Source: Novosphingobium sp. BW1 (GTDB lineage: Bacteria; Pseudomonadota; Alphaproteobacteria; Sphingomonadales; Sphingomonadaceae). Taken from it: a DNA stretch of 64,000 nt. Each line of letters starts with the position of its first letter. Positions within the stretch are counted from its first letter, which is position 1. The DNA is taken from the NCBI RefSeq assembly GCF_008107685.1, contig NZ_VIRF01000069.1, forward strand, positions 1 to 64,000, in the 5' to 3' direction. The notes beneath the pieces were generated by a model. It searched no databases and was not told the DNA's origin. It saw nothing but the letters and a program-made list of their open reading frames with translations. The position numbers and the translations under genes were made by a program. This document shows positions 18,062 through 27,848 of the stretch, one piece after another.

Positions 18062-20836
18062 TCAGAAGCGCGCGTTGACGCCGAGCCAGAGAGTACGGCC
18101 TTTCTGCGCGCGCTCGGCAAGCAGCTGGCCATCGGGCATCTTGCGGAAGTACTCGATGTCGGTCTTGGTCAGGTTCTGCCCCTCGGCGATCACGGTCACA
18201 CCCTCAAGGACCTTGAGGCGGATCTGCGCAGAGAGCTCGCTGCGGTGCCTGGAGTGGATGTCGAAGAGGTGCGAGTCCTCGTTGATCGACTTCAGGTAGT
18301 CCCCCACGTAGCTGTAGGCGAGCGAGGCCCCGAACACGCTGTCCTCATAAGAAAGCGAGGCGTTGGCGAGGAATTCGGGCTGGCCTTCCAGGCCATTGAC
18401 GTGGCGGGTCGTCTCGTCGGCCTGGATCACCGTCTGCTTGCCCTTGATGTAGGTCGCATTGGCGTTGAGCACGAAGTTGCCCAGGAAGCCCGGCGCGATG
18501 TCGCGGAAGTCCTGGCGGGCCGAGATCTCGACGCCCTTCAGCGATGCACTCTCCGCATTCATCGGGGTGGTGATGCGCGCGGTATAGAGGTCACCCTGGT
18601 ACTCGAAGCCGTCAACCGAGATGTTCTGGGTGAAGATGAGGTTCTTGATGTCCTTGTAGAAGGCCGCAACCGACAGCATGGAGCCCCGGGTCGGGTACCA
18701 TTCGAGCGAAAGGTCGAAGTTGCTGGAGGTGCGCGGCTTGAGGTCGGCGTTGCCGCGCGTCACCGAGATGATGTTGTCGCCCTCGACCTCGTCGGGAAGG
18801 CCGATCGATTCCGAGATCGCATAGTAGTTGAAGTTCGGGCGCCCGATGGTCTTGGAGTAGCCCGCGCGCAGCACCACGTCGTTATCGAAACGGTAGCTGG
18901 CGATGACCGAGGGCAGGAGGTACTGGTAGGTCGCCCGGCGATGCCCCTCGCTATAGCTGTCCGCATCCTGGACGCCGCCCACCAGATTGGCATCGCGCAC
19001 CCACAGGTCGATGTCGTTCTCGGTCGCATCGAGGCGCAGACCGGCAAGGACATTGAAGTTCTCGGTGCGGTAGCGCGCCTGCGCGTAGGCCGCGTAGACC
19101 TTCTCATTCAGGTCGTAGTCCGAGGAGATGTTGGTGTCGCTGTCGTCCTGGACGTCAGTGTAACCCGCCGCCTCCCAGGCCGCGCGCACCGCTTCGTCGT
19201 TGATGAGAAGGAAGTCGATGCGCGGATCGGTGGTGGTCAGGCGATCGGGACGATCATAGCCGACCAGCGTGATGCGATCACCGTTTTCATCGTAGAGGTT
19301 GCCCGCGAAGCGATCCTGGTCGTAGCTCTGGTCGGTCGTCTGGAAGCTGGCGCCAAGATTGAAGCCCAGGCCATAGTCGTCTGCGGCAAAGTTCTGGCCC
19401 ACATCAAGACCAACGAAGGTCAGGTCCTGCGCGGCGCGCTGGGTAATGTGCTGGATGTAGCTTTCGTTGTAGGTCGCCGGATCGTTGACGTAGTCCGGGT
19501 TAAGCAGGGTCAGCTGCGGGTTGGCGCTCGACAGATCGTAGGCGAAGGCGCCCTCTTCGTTGTAGTCGCCCTGGAACTTGGAGCGGTCGCGGATCGTGTT
19601 GAGGCGCGCGCGCGAATGGGTGGCCTTGAGGCTGGCCTCGAAACCGCCGCCCAGGTCTTGCTCGACAAGGCCCGATACGACGAAGGTCTCGCGCTTCTGG
19701 GGCTGGTGCGAGTAGCCCAGCGCGGTGCGCCCCATCGCCCAGGTTCCCGAGGTCGCATCCTGCGCGACCAGACCCGCGCTGTCGCGCGATTGGGCGAGGT
19801 ACTCGTTCCGGACCTCGTCTTCCTTCTGGTAGAAGTAGCCCGTATAGAGCGAGGCATAGGTCGCTGTGCCCGGATCATATTCGAGCTTCATCACGCCCGA
19901 AGCGCGCTCGACGCTGTCGGTATAGGCGAAGATCTGGTTGCGCGCGGCGGCCGACCAGCCGTTGGCGGTCGACAGGTCGTTGTAGTCGCTAATTTCCGCG
20001 CCATTGTCGTCATAGAGCAGGTAGCTGGAATCGACTGCGCCTGGTTTGTAGTCATAGTTGCTCGAATTGTAGCGCGCGTAGGAGCCCGAGAGGACGACGC
20101 CGAAATCGCGGTTGGCGCCGAACACACTCGAATAGGTGAGGTCGCCGCGGAAATTCTGGCCCTGGTCCTTGTGCGCGAACTGGCCCGCGGTGCTGTTGTC
20201 GCCGACCGAGGCGCGCGCGACGACAGTGGTCTTTCCGGTATCGAAGGCGCTCGCCGTGATGAGGTCGAGCTGGCCGCTCAGCGCATGAGGATCGAGGTTC
20301 GCGGTAATAGTCTTGGCCGCATCGATACGGCTGACGAACGAGGGCGGCAGCAGCTCGATGCGCGCACCGCGGCTGCTCGAAGAGGTCGTCGCGAGCGGCA
20401 TGCCGTCGATGGTGACGATGTTGTAGCTTGACCCGATACCGCGGATCATGACGCTTTCGGCAAGATCAGGCGAACGGTCGTTCGAGGTGGCAAAGTCGGG
20501 CACGAGGGCCACACCGACAATGCGCTGGGCGACCTGTGCGATCGTGAGATCGGGCAGAAGGCCGGCCTGATCCTGTGCGATGGAATCGCGGATTCCGACC
20601 GCATCGCGCTTGGCCTCGATGGCCGCGACGTTGGACGAGCGGTAGCCGGTGACGAGGATCGCCTCTTCGACGGTGTCTTCCTTGGCGCGGTGATGGCGTG
20701 CGGTCTCGGGCTCCTCCTCACCGGCCTGCGCCGTGGGGCTGGCATTGGCCGTCTGGGCATGGAGCGGAGCCACGGCCAGCATTGTGGCAAGCGCGGGAAG
20801 AGCGGCGGTCAGGCCAAGAACATGGATGCGTTTCAT
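18062..20836 (-). CDS. TonB-dependent receptor of the glycerophosphodiesterase operon
   Basis: A 924-residue outer-membrane receptor. Signal peptide MKRIHVLGLTAALPALATML and onward to AHA-type cleavage (LHAQ); TonB-box-like EEAILVTGYRSS near residue 60; plug at about 70-190 with LLPDLTIAQVAQRIVGVALV, MIRGIGSSYNIVTIDGMPLA and ITANLDPHALSGQLDLITAS; barrel ending TLWLGVNARF with terminal Phe. There is no STN domain, so it is a plain importer. It lies 67 bases after one GDPD gene and 127 before another on the same strand, which suggests a ligand derived from glycerophosphodiesters or phospholipid head groups (inference). The ATG at 20836 was chosen for the signal peptide. Confidence 0.93.
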   Translation of the reverse strand: MKRIHVLGLTAALPALATMLAVAPLHAQTANASPTAQAGEEEPETARHHRAKEDTVEEAILVTGYRSSNVAAIEAKRDAVGIRDSIAQDQAGLLPDLTIAQVAQRIVGVALVPDFATSNDRSPDLAESVMIRGIGSSYNIVTIDGMPLATTSSSSRGARIELLPPSFVSRIDAAKTITANLDPHALSGQLDLITASAFDTGKTTVVARASVGDNSTAGQFAHKDQGQNFRGDLTYSSVFGANRDFGVVLSGSYARYNSSNYDYKPGAVDSSYLLYDDNGAEISDYNDLSTANGWSAAARNQIFAYTDSVERASGVMKLEYDPGTATYASLYTGYFYQKEDEVRNEYLAQSRDSAGLVAQDATSGTWAMGRTALGYSHQPQKRETFVVSGLVEQDLGGGFEASLKATHSRARLNTIRDRSKFQGDYNEEGAFAYDLSSANPQLTLLNPDYVNDPATYNESYIQHITQRAAQDLTFVGLDVGQNFAADDYGLGFNLGASFQTTDQSYDQDRFAGNLYDENGDRITLVGYDRPDRLTTTDPRIDFLLINDEAVRAAWEAAGYTDVQDDSDTNISSDYDLNEKVYAAYAQARYRTENFNVLAGLRLDATENDIDLWVRDANLVGGVQDADSYSEGHRRATYQYLLPSVIASYRFDNDVVLRAGYSKTIGRPNFNYYAISESIGLPDEVEGDNIISVTRGNADLKPRTSSNFDLSLEWYPTRGSMLSVAAFYKDIKNLIFTQNISVDGFEYQGDLYTARITTPMNAESASLKGVEISARQDFRDIAPGFLGNFVLNANATYIKGKQTVIQADETTRHVNGLEGQPEFLANASLSYEDSVFGASLAYSYVGDYLKSINEDSHLFDIHSRHRSELSAQIRLKVLEGVTVIAEGQNLTKTDIEYFRKMPDGQLLAERAQKGRTLWLGVNARF

Positions 20837-20903
20837 GGATACAACTGTCCTGTGAAGCAAAAAGCAGGTTCGAAAATTCAGCGGTAAAGGGAGTGGGCGC
20901 GCC

Positions 20904-21857
20904 TTAGCTCGGCGTGCAGGCGAAGCTGCGCAGGCCGCTTCGCGAAAGGTAGTCCTTGAGGATGCCGGGATGATCGGTCTGGATTGCGTCGACACCGTAG
21001 GCGACAAGGCGCCCCCACACGGCGTCCGGGTCCTCCAGAGCGGCGCGGTCATCGTAAATGCGCCCCGCCAGGCTGTTGACCCAGTAGCGCGCACAGCTTG
21101 CGCGCAGCGTATCGGTCAGGCGCGGCAGGAACCCCTGCGTCTTGACATCGATCTCGAAACTGACAGGCGCAAGCGCGTCGTAGGACGCAAGCGCTGCAAC
21201 GGGATCATCCGCCATGCGCGGCTCCCGCAGGATCGGCTGGAAGTGGACATCCCGGACGAAAGGCGCGCGCGCCGTGATCTCGGAGGCCGAAGCTTCAGCC
21301 TTGAACAGGACGTGGCCGCGCATGCTCGCCTCGTCAACGATACGCAGGAGAACGAACGGGTCGACCGCCTTGGCATCGAGGTTGACGAGGATCTCGCCGC
21401 CAGTGGCCGCAAGCGCCTCGGCAAGCGTGGGAATGCGCCGCTCGGTGAGGGCACTCGTCCCGCCCATGCCTTCACGCAAGTGCAGCGCGCGCAGGTCTGC
21501 CAGCGTCAGATCCTCGACCCTGCCCCTGCCGTCCGTGGTGCGCGCAACATCCGCGTCGTGCATCAACACCGGCACCCCGTCCCGGCTGGTGCGCACGTCG
21601 AGCTCGACCATGTCGATGCCTATCGCGCGGCACTGCATGATCGCATCCAGGCTGTTTTCCGAGGTGGCCTTCCAGCAGCCCCGATGCGCAACGACCATCA
21701 CGTGCCCATCGGGGCCGGCCAGCCGCCGGGCAAGCTCGGCGCTCCTCGCGGAGGGCGTAGCCGCCGAGGTCGTCGGCGCCAGCTGCGGCAGCGCGGCAAG
21801 ACTACAGGCAGCAAGAACGCAGAGCGTTCCTGCACGCACTTTCGTGGCAGAAATCAC
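20904..21857 (-). CDS. Exported glycerophosphodiester phosphodiesterase-like protein
   Basis: A 317-residue GDPD-family hydrolase and first gene of the operon. The catalytic signature is intact: VMVVAHRGCWKATSENSLDA, DMVELDVRTSRDGVPVLMHD and VARTTDGRG. The C-terminal half keeps VNLDAKAV and IQTDHPGILKDYL. I chose the GTG at 21857 because a GGGGGG run lies 6 bases upstream and the product then starts with the export signal ISATKVRAGTLCVLAACSLA. A TTG at 21923 would add 22 residues without that benefit. It is only distantly similar to the GDPD at 17056, so the two may differ in substrate. Confidence 0.87.
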   Translation of the reverse strand: MISATKVRAGTLCVLAACSLAALPQLAPTTSAATPSARSAELARRLAGPDGHVMVVAHRGCWKATSENSLDAIMQCRAIGIDMVELDVRTSRDGVPVLMHDADVARTTDGRGRVEDLTLADLRALHLREGMGGTSALTERRIPTLAEALAATGGEILVNLDAKAVDPFVLLRIVDEASMRGHVLFKAEASASEITARAPFVRDVHFQPILREPRMADDPVAALASYDALAPVSFEIDVKTQGFLPRLTDTLRASCARYWVNSLAGRIYDDRAALEDPDAVWGRLVAYGVDAIQTDHPGILKDYLSRSGLRSFACTPS

Positions 21858-22074
21858 GTCTGACCCCCCGGTCAATCGCGCGGCACAGGCCGCCTTCGAA
21901 AGGGAGACGCTGGCCGCTCCCAAATCTGACAGGGCAAGGCCAACTTTTTTGCACGGATCGACAGACCACCCATACCGCTCGACAGGACTGTGGCCTCAGG
22001 CCTTGCCGATCATTGCCTAAGGCTCAGCCGACCGGCATGGTCTGCCGCGAATTGCCAGAAGGGGCCCCCGACCC

Positions 22075-25000
22075 ATGAAGACCATGCGCTTTTTCGCCAC
22101 CAGCCTGCTTGCGCTGAGCGCCGCGATCGCGGCCACTGCCGGACATGCAGAGGAAGGTTTTTACCAGTATCCCAGCGCGCGCGGCGACGTACTGGTCTTT
22201 GCCAGCGAAGGCGATCTGTGGCGCACCGGGCGCGAAGGGGGGAGCGCCATCCGCCTCACCAACCATCCCGCCGAGGAGACCGACGCCCACATCTCGCCCG
22301 ACGGGACAATGGTGGCCTTTACCGCCAGCTACGACAGCGATCAGGACGTCTATGTCATGCCCGTCGCTGGCGGTACCCCGCGCCGTCTGACCTTCGAGGG
22401 GGGCCAGCTGCGCACGGTTGGCTGGACGCCCGATGGCCGCGTCATCTATTCCTCGCGCCTGACCGGCGGCGGCCAGGGCGAGATCCTCTATACCATCGCC
22501 CCTACTGGCGGCGAGGCCACCCCAATCCCGCTGTGGCGCGCCAACGATGCGACCTACGGAAAAAATGGCACCACCCTCTTCTTCAGCCGCCGCGGCCTTA
22601 CCGCCCGCGCGCGCGACCACGCCGTGCTCTACCGTGGCGGCGGCATGGCGCAACTCTGGCGCTGGCCCGGCACTACAAACGACGAAGCGGTCCAGCTCCT
22701 CCCCGATTTCGGCGCACCAATCCGCTTCCCCATGGCTAACGGCGGCAAGGTCTACTTCATTTCCGACAAGAGCGGGGGCGATGCCGTCTGGTCAGTCAAC
22801 GAGGATGGTTCAGGGGCAGCCCAGCTCTCGTCCGAACTGCCCTTCCCCGTGCTCCAGGCAAGCCTCGACGGCGATGCCATCTACCTCCAGAACGGCGCGG
22901 ACATCCATGTCTTCTCGCGCACGAGCAAGAGCTTCCATACCCTCGCCATCGACATCGTGACCGACCGCGCGCAGACCCGTCTGCGTTCGATCGCCAACCC
23001 GGTGTCGCAGATCGAGGGCGCGCACATTTCCCCCTCGGGTGAAAGCGTTGCGGTCACCGCCCGAGGCCGGGTTGCTCTGGCCGCTCCCGGAGCCCAGCGC
23101 CGGGTCGAGTTTGCTGTTCCCCTCACCGCGCGCGCGCCAGGCCGTTGCCGGCCCCAAGGGCGAGCGCGTGTTCATGATCCTTGACCAGGGCGAACAGGGC
23201 GATATCTACGCCATGTCCGCCGATGGTTCGGGCGAGCCTGTGGCGATTACCCAAGGCTACGACGCGTACATCTGGTCCTTTGCCATCGCACCGGATGGAA
23301 AGACCCTTGTACTGTGGGACAAGCAGGCACGCCTGCAAAAGGTCGACATCGCCAGCGGCAAGGTCACCCTGCTCGCCGCCAACGGCACCGGCGATGACCA
23401 GCCATTCCACCAGCTCGCCTTTGCGCCCGGCTCCACGCACATCGCCTATGCCGAAGTGTCGCGCGCGAACAACGCCAACACCACCGATCTGTTCGTCCAG
23501 GACCTTGCCACTGGCCAGCGCGTGCAGGCGACGTCCAGCAAGTACAACGACTATGCACCGGCCTTCGCGCACGACGGCGCCTGGCTCTACTTCCTGTCCG
23601 ACCGCAACTTCGCGCCAACCCCGGGCAGTCCGTGGGGCGATCGCAACATGGGCGTTGCCTTCCCTGATCGGGGAGAGATCCACGCACTCCAGCTCGATCC
23701 GTCCGCTCCCTTCCGCTTCCGCGAGGACAACGAACTCACTCGCAGCGCTGACGAGGCCGAGCCTGCGCCCTCCCAACGTTCCAAGGACACCGCGAAGGCG
23801 CCGAAAGAGGACAAGGACACCGCAGCTCCAAAGCCCGCCCGCATCGTGCTGGATGGCCTTGCCGAACGGCTCTACAAGCTGCCGACCGCGCCCGGCATGT
23901 CCGGCCTTCTGCTCGCCTCGAAGGACTTTCTCTATACCCAGAAGGGCGAGGACCTCGTTTCCATTGCCATCGACAAGCGCGATCCCAAGGTCGAAACCTT
24001 CGCCGAAGGGGCGCTGGGCGCCGACCTCTCCGCCGATGGCAAGACGCTGCTCGTCGCGCGCGGATCGCGTGAGAAACTCGAGATCGCGCTCGTTCCCGCC
24101 AAGGCCGAGATGCCCGAGGATGTCGCGCCCGACACCGTGCGGCTCGACGACTGGCGCCTCGCCATCGACCCGGTGTCCGAGTGGCGCCAGATGTTCGTCG
24201 ATGCCTGGCGCATGCACCGCGATTTCGCCTACGATCCGGCCTTGCGCGGCGTTGATTGGAACGAAGTTCGCACCCGTATCGAGCCGTTCCTAGAGCGCAT
24301 CGGCCACCGCGCGGAACTCAACACCCTACTTGGCCTCATGGCCTCGCAGCTCGGCATCCTCCATAGCCAGGTGCGCCCGGGCGACCTGCCGAGCGACACG
24401 GAAAACAGCGCCATGGCCTTCCTCGGCGCCAGCTACGCGCCGGTCGCGGACGGGCTGCGCATCGAGGAGATCTGGCGCACCGAGGCGGACCTTGTCGCGC
24501 TGCGCCCGCCGCTACGGCGCCCGGGTGTCGACGTTCGTGCGGGCGATGTGATCCGCCGCGTAGATGGACGCCCCATCGCCTCGCTCGCCGCGTTGCGTCG
24601 CGAACTTGCGGGCAAGGCCGGGCAGGAAGTCCGCCTCGATCTCACCCGCGCGGGCGCCTCGATGAGCGCCATTGTCGAACCGATGACGCAGGACGGCGAA
24701 GTGATGGCCAGCTACCGCGATTTCGTCGAAGGACGCCGGCATGCCACGCAGGAATTGTCAGCCGGCAAAGTCGGCTATCTGCACCTGCGCGCCATGGGCC
24801 CGGACGACATCGCCAGCTTCGCGCGCGACTACTTCGCCCAATTGGGCAAGGACGGCCTCATCATCGACGTGCGCGGCAACAGCGGCGGCAATATCGACAG
24901 CCTCATCATCGGCATGCTGATGCGCCGTCCTTGGGCCTTTTGGGCCAGACCCGACGGCACCGGGGTTCACACCACCAACATGCAGAACGCCTACCGCGGC

Positions 25001-25408
25001 CACGTCGCGGTGCTGATCGACGAGCGCACCTACTCTGACGGCGAAACCTTTGCCGCCGCGATCAAGTCGCTGGGCATCGCGCCGCTGGTGGGCACGCGCA
25101 CGGCAGGCGCAGGCATCTGGCTCTCCGACCGCAACCGCCTCTCCGACCAGGGCGCGGTGCGCATCGCCGAGAACGCTCAGTACGCCGCCGATGGCAGCTG
25201 GATCGTGGAAGGGCACGGCATCGCTCCCGACATCGAGGTAGAGAACGGCCCGCACGCCGCATTCGAGGGCCGTGATGCGCAGCTTGAAAGCGCCGTCGCC
25301 CTCCTCCAGCGGCAGATCGCCCAGGACCCGGTCCGCCCGCTCATTCCTCAACCCCTGCCCCCGCTCGGCTCCCCGGCAGGCGACGTCACCCCGCTTGCCT
25401 CGCGCTAG
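22075..25408 (+). pseudogene. Tricorn-like S41 protease, split by a frameshift at a CG repeat
   Basis: Exported tricorn-type protease of about 1,110 residues in two frames. From ATG 22075: signal peptide (MKTMRFFATSLLALSAAIAA) and a TolB-like six-bladed propeller (SARGDVLVFASEGDLWRTG) up to the frame loss. A second frame carries the rest of the propeller, a core region (DAWRMHRDFAYD, GILHSQV), a PDZ domain (DVRAGDVIRRVDGRPIASL) and the S41 catalytic core (IIDVRGNSGGNIDS, DERTYSDGETFAAAIKSLG with the nucleophile Ser). The switch lies at (CG)5, 23127-23136; one more CG unit would restore TARARQAVAGPKG. Everything else is intact, so this is a recent slip, a switchable repeat or a sequencing error. 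It is divergent from the GDPD operon. Confidence 0.85.
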
Positions 25409-25517
25409 GCGCGACGGCGCGCACCGCATCGGCGGCTTACGCCGGTGCGATGCCACAACCACCTGCCAAGGCAGCCTGAAACGGCATAAGCGAACATCAA
25501 TCTGAGAAGAAAAGGCG

Positions 25518-25591
25518 TGGAGCGGGTAAGGGGAATCGAACCCCTCTAGCTAGCTTGGAAGGCTAGAGCATTACCACTATGCTATACCCGC
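25518..25591 (-). tRNA. tRNA-Gly (anticodon TCC)
   Basis: Read on the minus strand, the acceptor stem GCGGGTA pairs with TACCCGC. The D arm is GCAT/ATGC, the anticodon stem CTAGC/GCTAG holds the loop CTTCCAA with TCC, and the T arm AGGGG/CCCCT has loop TTCGATT. The discriminator base is T and the 3' CCA is encoded at 25518-25520. A T-rich stretch follows. Confidence 0.97.
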
Positions 25592-25791
25592 GACACCGGC
25601 CTGACAGCGCGTCGGGCGCTGCCAAGGCGAGCCGCTTGCCACGACAGCGCGCGTCTAGTCAACATATCTTTTCGCATGCCCGGCGCTCGCACCCAGCCCC
25701 GTTGCGGATCTCGGCTCAGCGCGCGCCGGTTCCCGCCCCTTATCGCGACTGGTAGACTGCCAGCGTCCCAGACGAGGAGGAGCGAATCGCC

Positions 25792-27171
25792 GTGGCCACG
25801 ACACATCCCGACCGCACAGCCCCACCCCCACAAGCGCCAGCGGCTTCGGCAGTCAATGCAGCCTCAGCCCGGCTGCGCAAGCCGCTCGACCTGTTGCTCG
25901 GAGCCGGTCTCGGCAAACTGCTTCGCAGCATCGGGATCGGACAGCCAAGCGCGCCCGGCGAAAATCTCCTCGACCTTGCCGATGCGATTCTCTCGGTGCG
26001 AGGACGCGCCTCGGGCCCCTCGCTCGCCGCCGCGTTCTTCCGCCTTTACGAAAGCCGCTCGCAAGCCCAGCGCCGCCGCTTTCTGGAAACGATTCACGAA
26101 CGCTATCCCCTCAATGCCCACGCCATCGACAAGGCCATCGCGCAGTGGCAGGCCAAGCGCGACGAGGCCTCGGGCCTTGCTCTTCACGCGGCCAGCAAGT
26201 CGCCCTGCCGCCGCCTCATCAACCTTCTCAACACCGCCCCCGACGGCACGCAAAAACTGCTTTGGCTGCGCGAGGACCTGCTTTCGGTCGCGCGCGACGA
26301 CCGCTCGGCGGGCCTTCTTGCCTTCGACCGCGAACTCGAAGGTGCCTTCACCGCCTGGTTCAACGCAGGCTTCCTCGAACTGCGCCGGATCGGCTGGGAT
26401 TCGCCTGCGGTCCTCCTCGAACGCATCATCCGCTATGAGGCGGTCCACGCCATTCGCGGCTGGGACGACCTACAACGCCGGGTCGAGCCAGTCGACCGGC
26501 GCTGCTACGCCTTTTTCCACCCGCAGATGCCGCTCGACCCACTGATCTTCGTCGAGGTCGCCCTGACCCGCGAAGTGCCCGGCGCCATCCACGAAGTCAT
26601 TGCCGAAGAGCGCGAGAGCGTGCCCGTCGCCGAGGCGAACTGCGCGATCTTCTATTCGATCAGCAATTGCCAGAAGGGTCTCAAAGGCATTCCCTTCGGC
26701 AACCACCTCATCAAGCGCGTGGTCGGACAGCTGCGCGAGGAACTTCCCCATATCGAAACCTTCGCGACGCTGTCACCCGTCCCCGGACTTGCCCGGTGGC
26801 TGGACGGGGAAGACCCCGGCAAAGCACCGGCCCTGACGGACGATACCTTGCGCGCCGAGGCCGCGCGCTATCTCGTCCTGGCCAAAGGGCGGGGCAACCA
26901 GCCCAGCGATCCGGTCGCGCGTTTTCACCTGGGCAACGGCGCCCGCCTTGAGGCGATCCATGCGAATGCGGACCTCTCCCCCAACGGGGTCAGGCAATCG
27001 CGCGGCATCATGGTCAACTATCTCTACGACCTCGACTACATCGAGGCCAACTGCTTCGCTCTGGCCGAAATGGGCACCGTCGCGACCTCAAAGAAAGTGC
27101 GCGCGCTCCTTGACGATGGCAGCGATGAAGAGAGTGGCGGCAAACGCAGAAAATCGACCGATGCAGCCTGA
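25792..27171 (+). CDS. Malonyl-CoA decarboxylase
   Basis: A 459-residue enzyme converting malonyl-CoA to acetyl-CoA and CO2. The helical N-terminal domain (about 30-175) is followed by the GNAT-like catalytic domain with FVEVALTREVPGAIHEVIAE, IFYSISNCQKGLKGIPFGNH, TLSPVPGLARWL and the catalytic-His motif RFHLGNGARLEAIHANADLS. The start is GTG at 25792, supported by GAGGAGG upstream. Its length matches bacterial MCD (about 450). It stands alone, without the malonate-uptake or synthetase genes often found with it. Confidence 0.93.
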   Translation: MATTHPDRTAPPPQAPAASAVNAASARLRKPLDLLLGAGLGKLLRSIGIGQPSAPGENLLDLADAILSVRGRASGPSLAAAFFRLYESRSQAQRRRFLETIHERYPLNAHAIDKAIAQWQAKRDEASGLALHAASKSPCRRLINLLNTAPDGTQKLLWLREDLLSVARDDRSAGLLAFDRELEGAFTAWFNAGFLELRRIGWDSPAVLLERIIRYEAVHAIRGWDDLQRRVEPVDRRCYAFFHPQMPLDPLIFVEVALTREVPGAIHEVIAEERESVPVAEANCAIFYSISNCQKGLKGIPFGNHLIKRVVGQLREELPHIETFATLSPVPGLARWLDGEDPGKAPALTDDTLRAEAARYLVLAKGRGNQPSDPVARFHLGNGARLEAIHANADLSPNGVRQSRGIMVNYLYDLDYIEANCFALAEMGTVATSKKVRALLDDGSDEESGGKRRKSTDAA

Positions 27172-27201
27172 CGGCTGCCCCCCTACCCCAGTGCCAGGAC
27201 C

Positions 27202-27738
27202 TTAGTGTCCAGGATAATCGAGCAGCGCCTCGACCGCGACACCGGCGTTGCGCAGACGCTCGGCGCCGCCAAGATCGGGAAGGTCGACGAGGAACAGCGC
27301 CTCGGCGACAACTCCGCTTGCCCGGCGTAGCAGTTCGCATGCAGCCAGGGCCGTGCCGCCGGTTGCCAGGAGATCATCGATCAGGACAATCCGGCTGCCA
27401 TCCATCACCGCGCCCGGATCGACCTCCAGCGTGTCGGTGCCATATTCCAGCGCATAGTCGATGGCGAGGACCGGAACGGGCAGCTTGCCGGGTTTGCGCA
27501 CGGGGATGAAGGGCATGGCCAGTTTCGCAGCGATAGCCGCGCCGAAAATGAAGCCGCGCGCCTCGATCCCGGCAATCGCCTGCCCCTCACAGGCCCGCAC
27601 CTTGTCCGCCATCATTCCGACCGCCGCGGCAAAGCCGTCCCCATGGCCCATCAGCGTGGTGACGTCGCGAAACAGGATACCGGGCTTGGGAAAATCCGGG
27701 ATCGTGCGGACAAGTGGCTTCAGGTCTTCAGGCGTCAC
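27202..27738 (-). CDS. apt: Adenine phosphoribosyltransferase
   Basis: A 178-residue purine-salvage enzyme making AMP from adenine and PRPP. It carries IPDFPKPGILFRDVTTLMG near the start, GIEARGFIFGAAIA and the PRPP-binding motif IVLIDDLLATGGTALAA. The start is GTG at 27738. It lies downstream of petC on the same strand but behind a hairpin terminator, so it is probably expressed separately or by readthrough. Confidence 0.95.
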   Translation of the reverse strand: MTPEDLKPLVRTIPDFPKPGILFRDVTTLMGHGDGFAAAVGMMADKVRACEGQAIAGIEARGFIFGAAIAAKLAMPFIPVRKPGKLPVPVLAIDYALEYGTDTLEVDPGAVMDGSRIVLIDDLLATGGTALAACELLRRASGVVAEALFLVDLPDLGGAERLRNAGVAVEALLDYPGH

Positions 27739-27789
27739 GTGGGGCTACTCCGGGAACTCGTTGAGGAACACAGCGGTGCCTCCATAGCG

Positions 27790-27826
27790 AAAGACCCCCT
27801 CCACCGCGAGGATGGAGAGGGTCTTT
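27790..27826 (-). terminator. Terminator after petC
   Basis: A 14-bp stem (27790-27803 with 27813-27826) becomes fully paired on the minus-strand RNA, one pair being G-U. It ends in TTT within the stem. It lies 22 bases after the petC stop and before apt. Confidence 0.7.
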
Positions 27827-27848
27827 GCATCTACCGGGACGCCAAAGC

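Noticed and set aside
18245..20431. 728-codon plus-strand frame across the TonB receptor, and a similar one at 9503-11575 across the molybdenum hydroxylase
   Set aside because: Both are shadows of strong minus-strand genes, rich in Arg/Gly/Ala/Val with no domain or ribosome-binding site.
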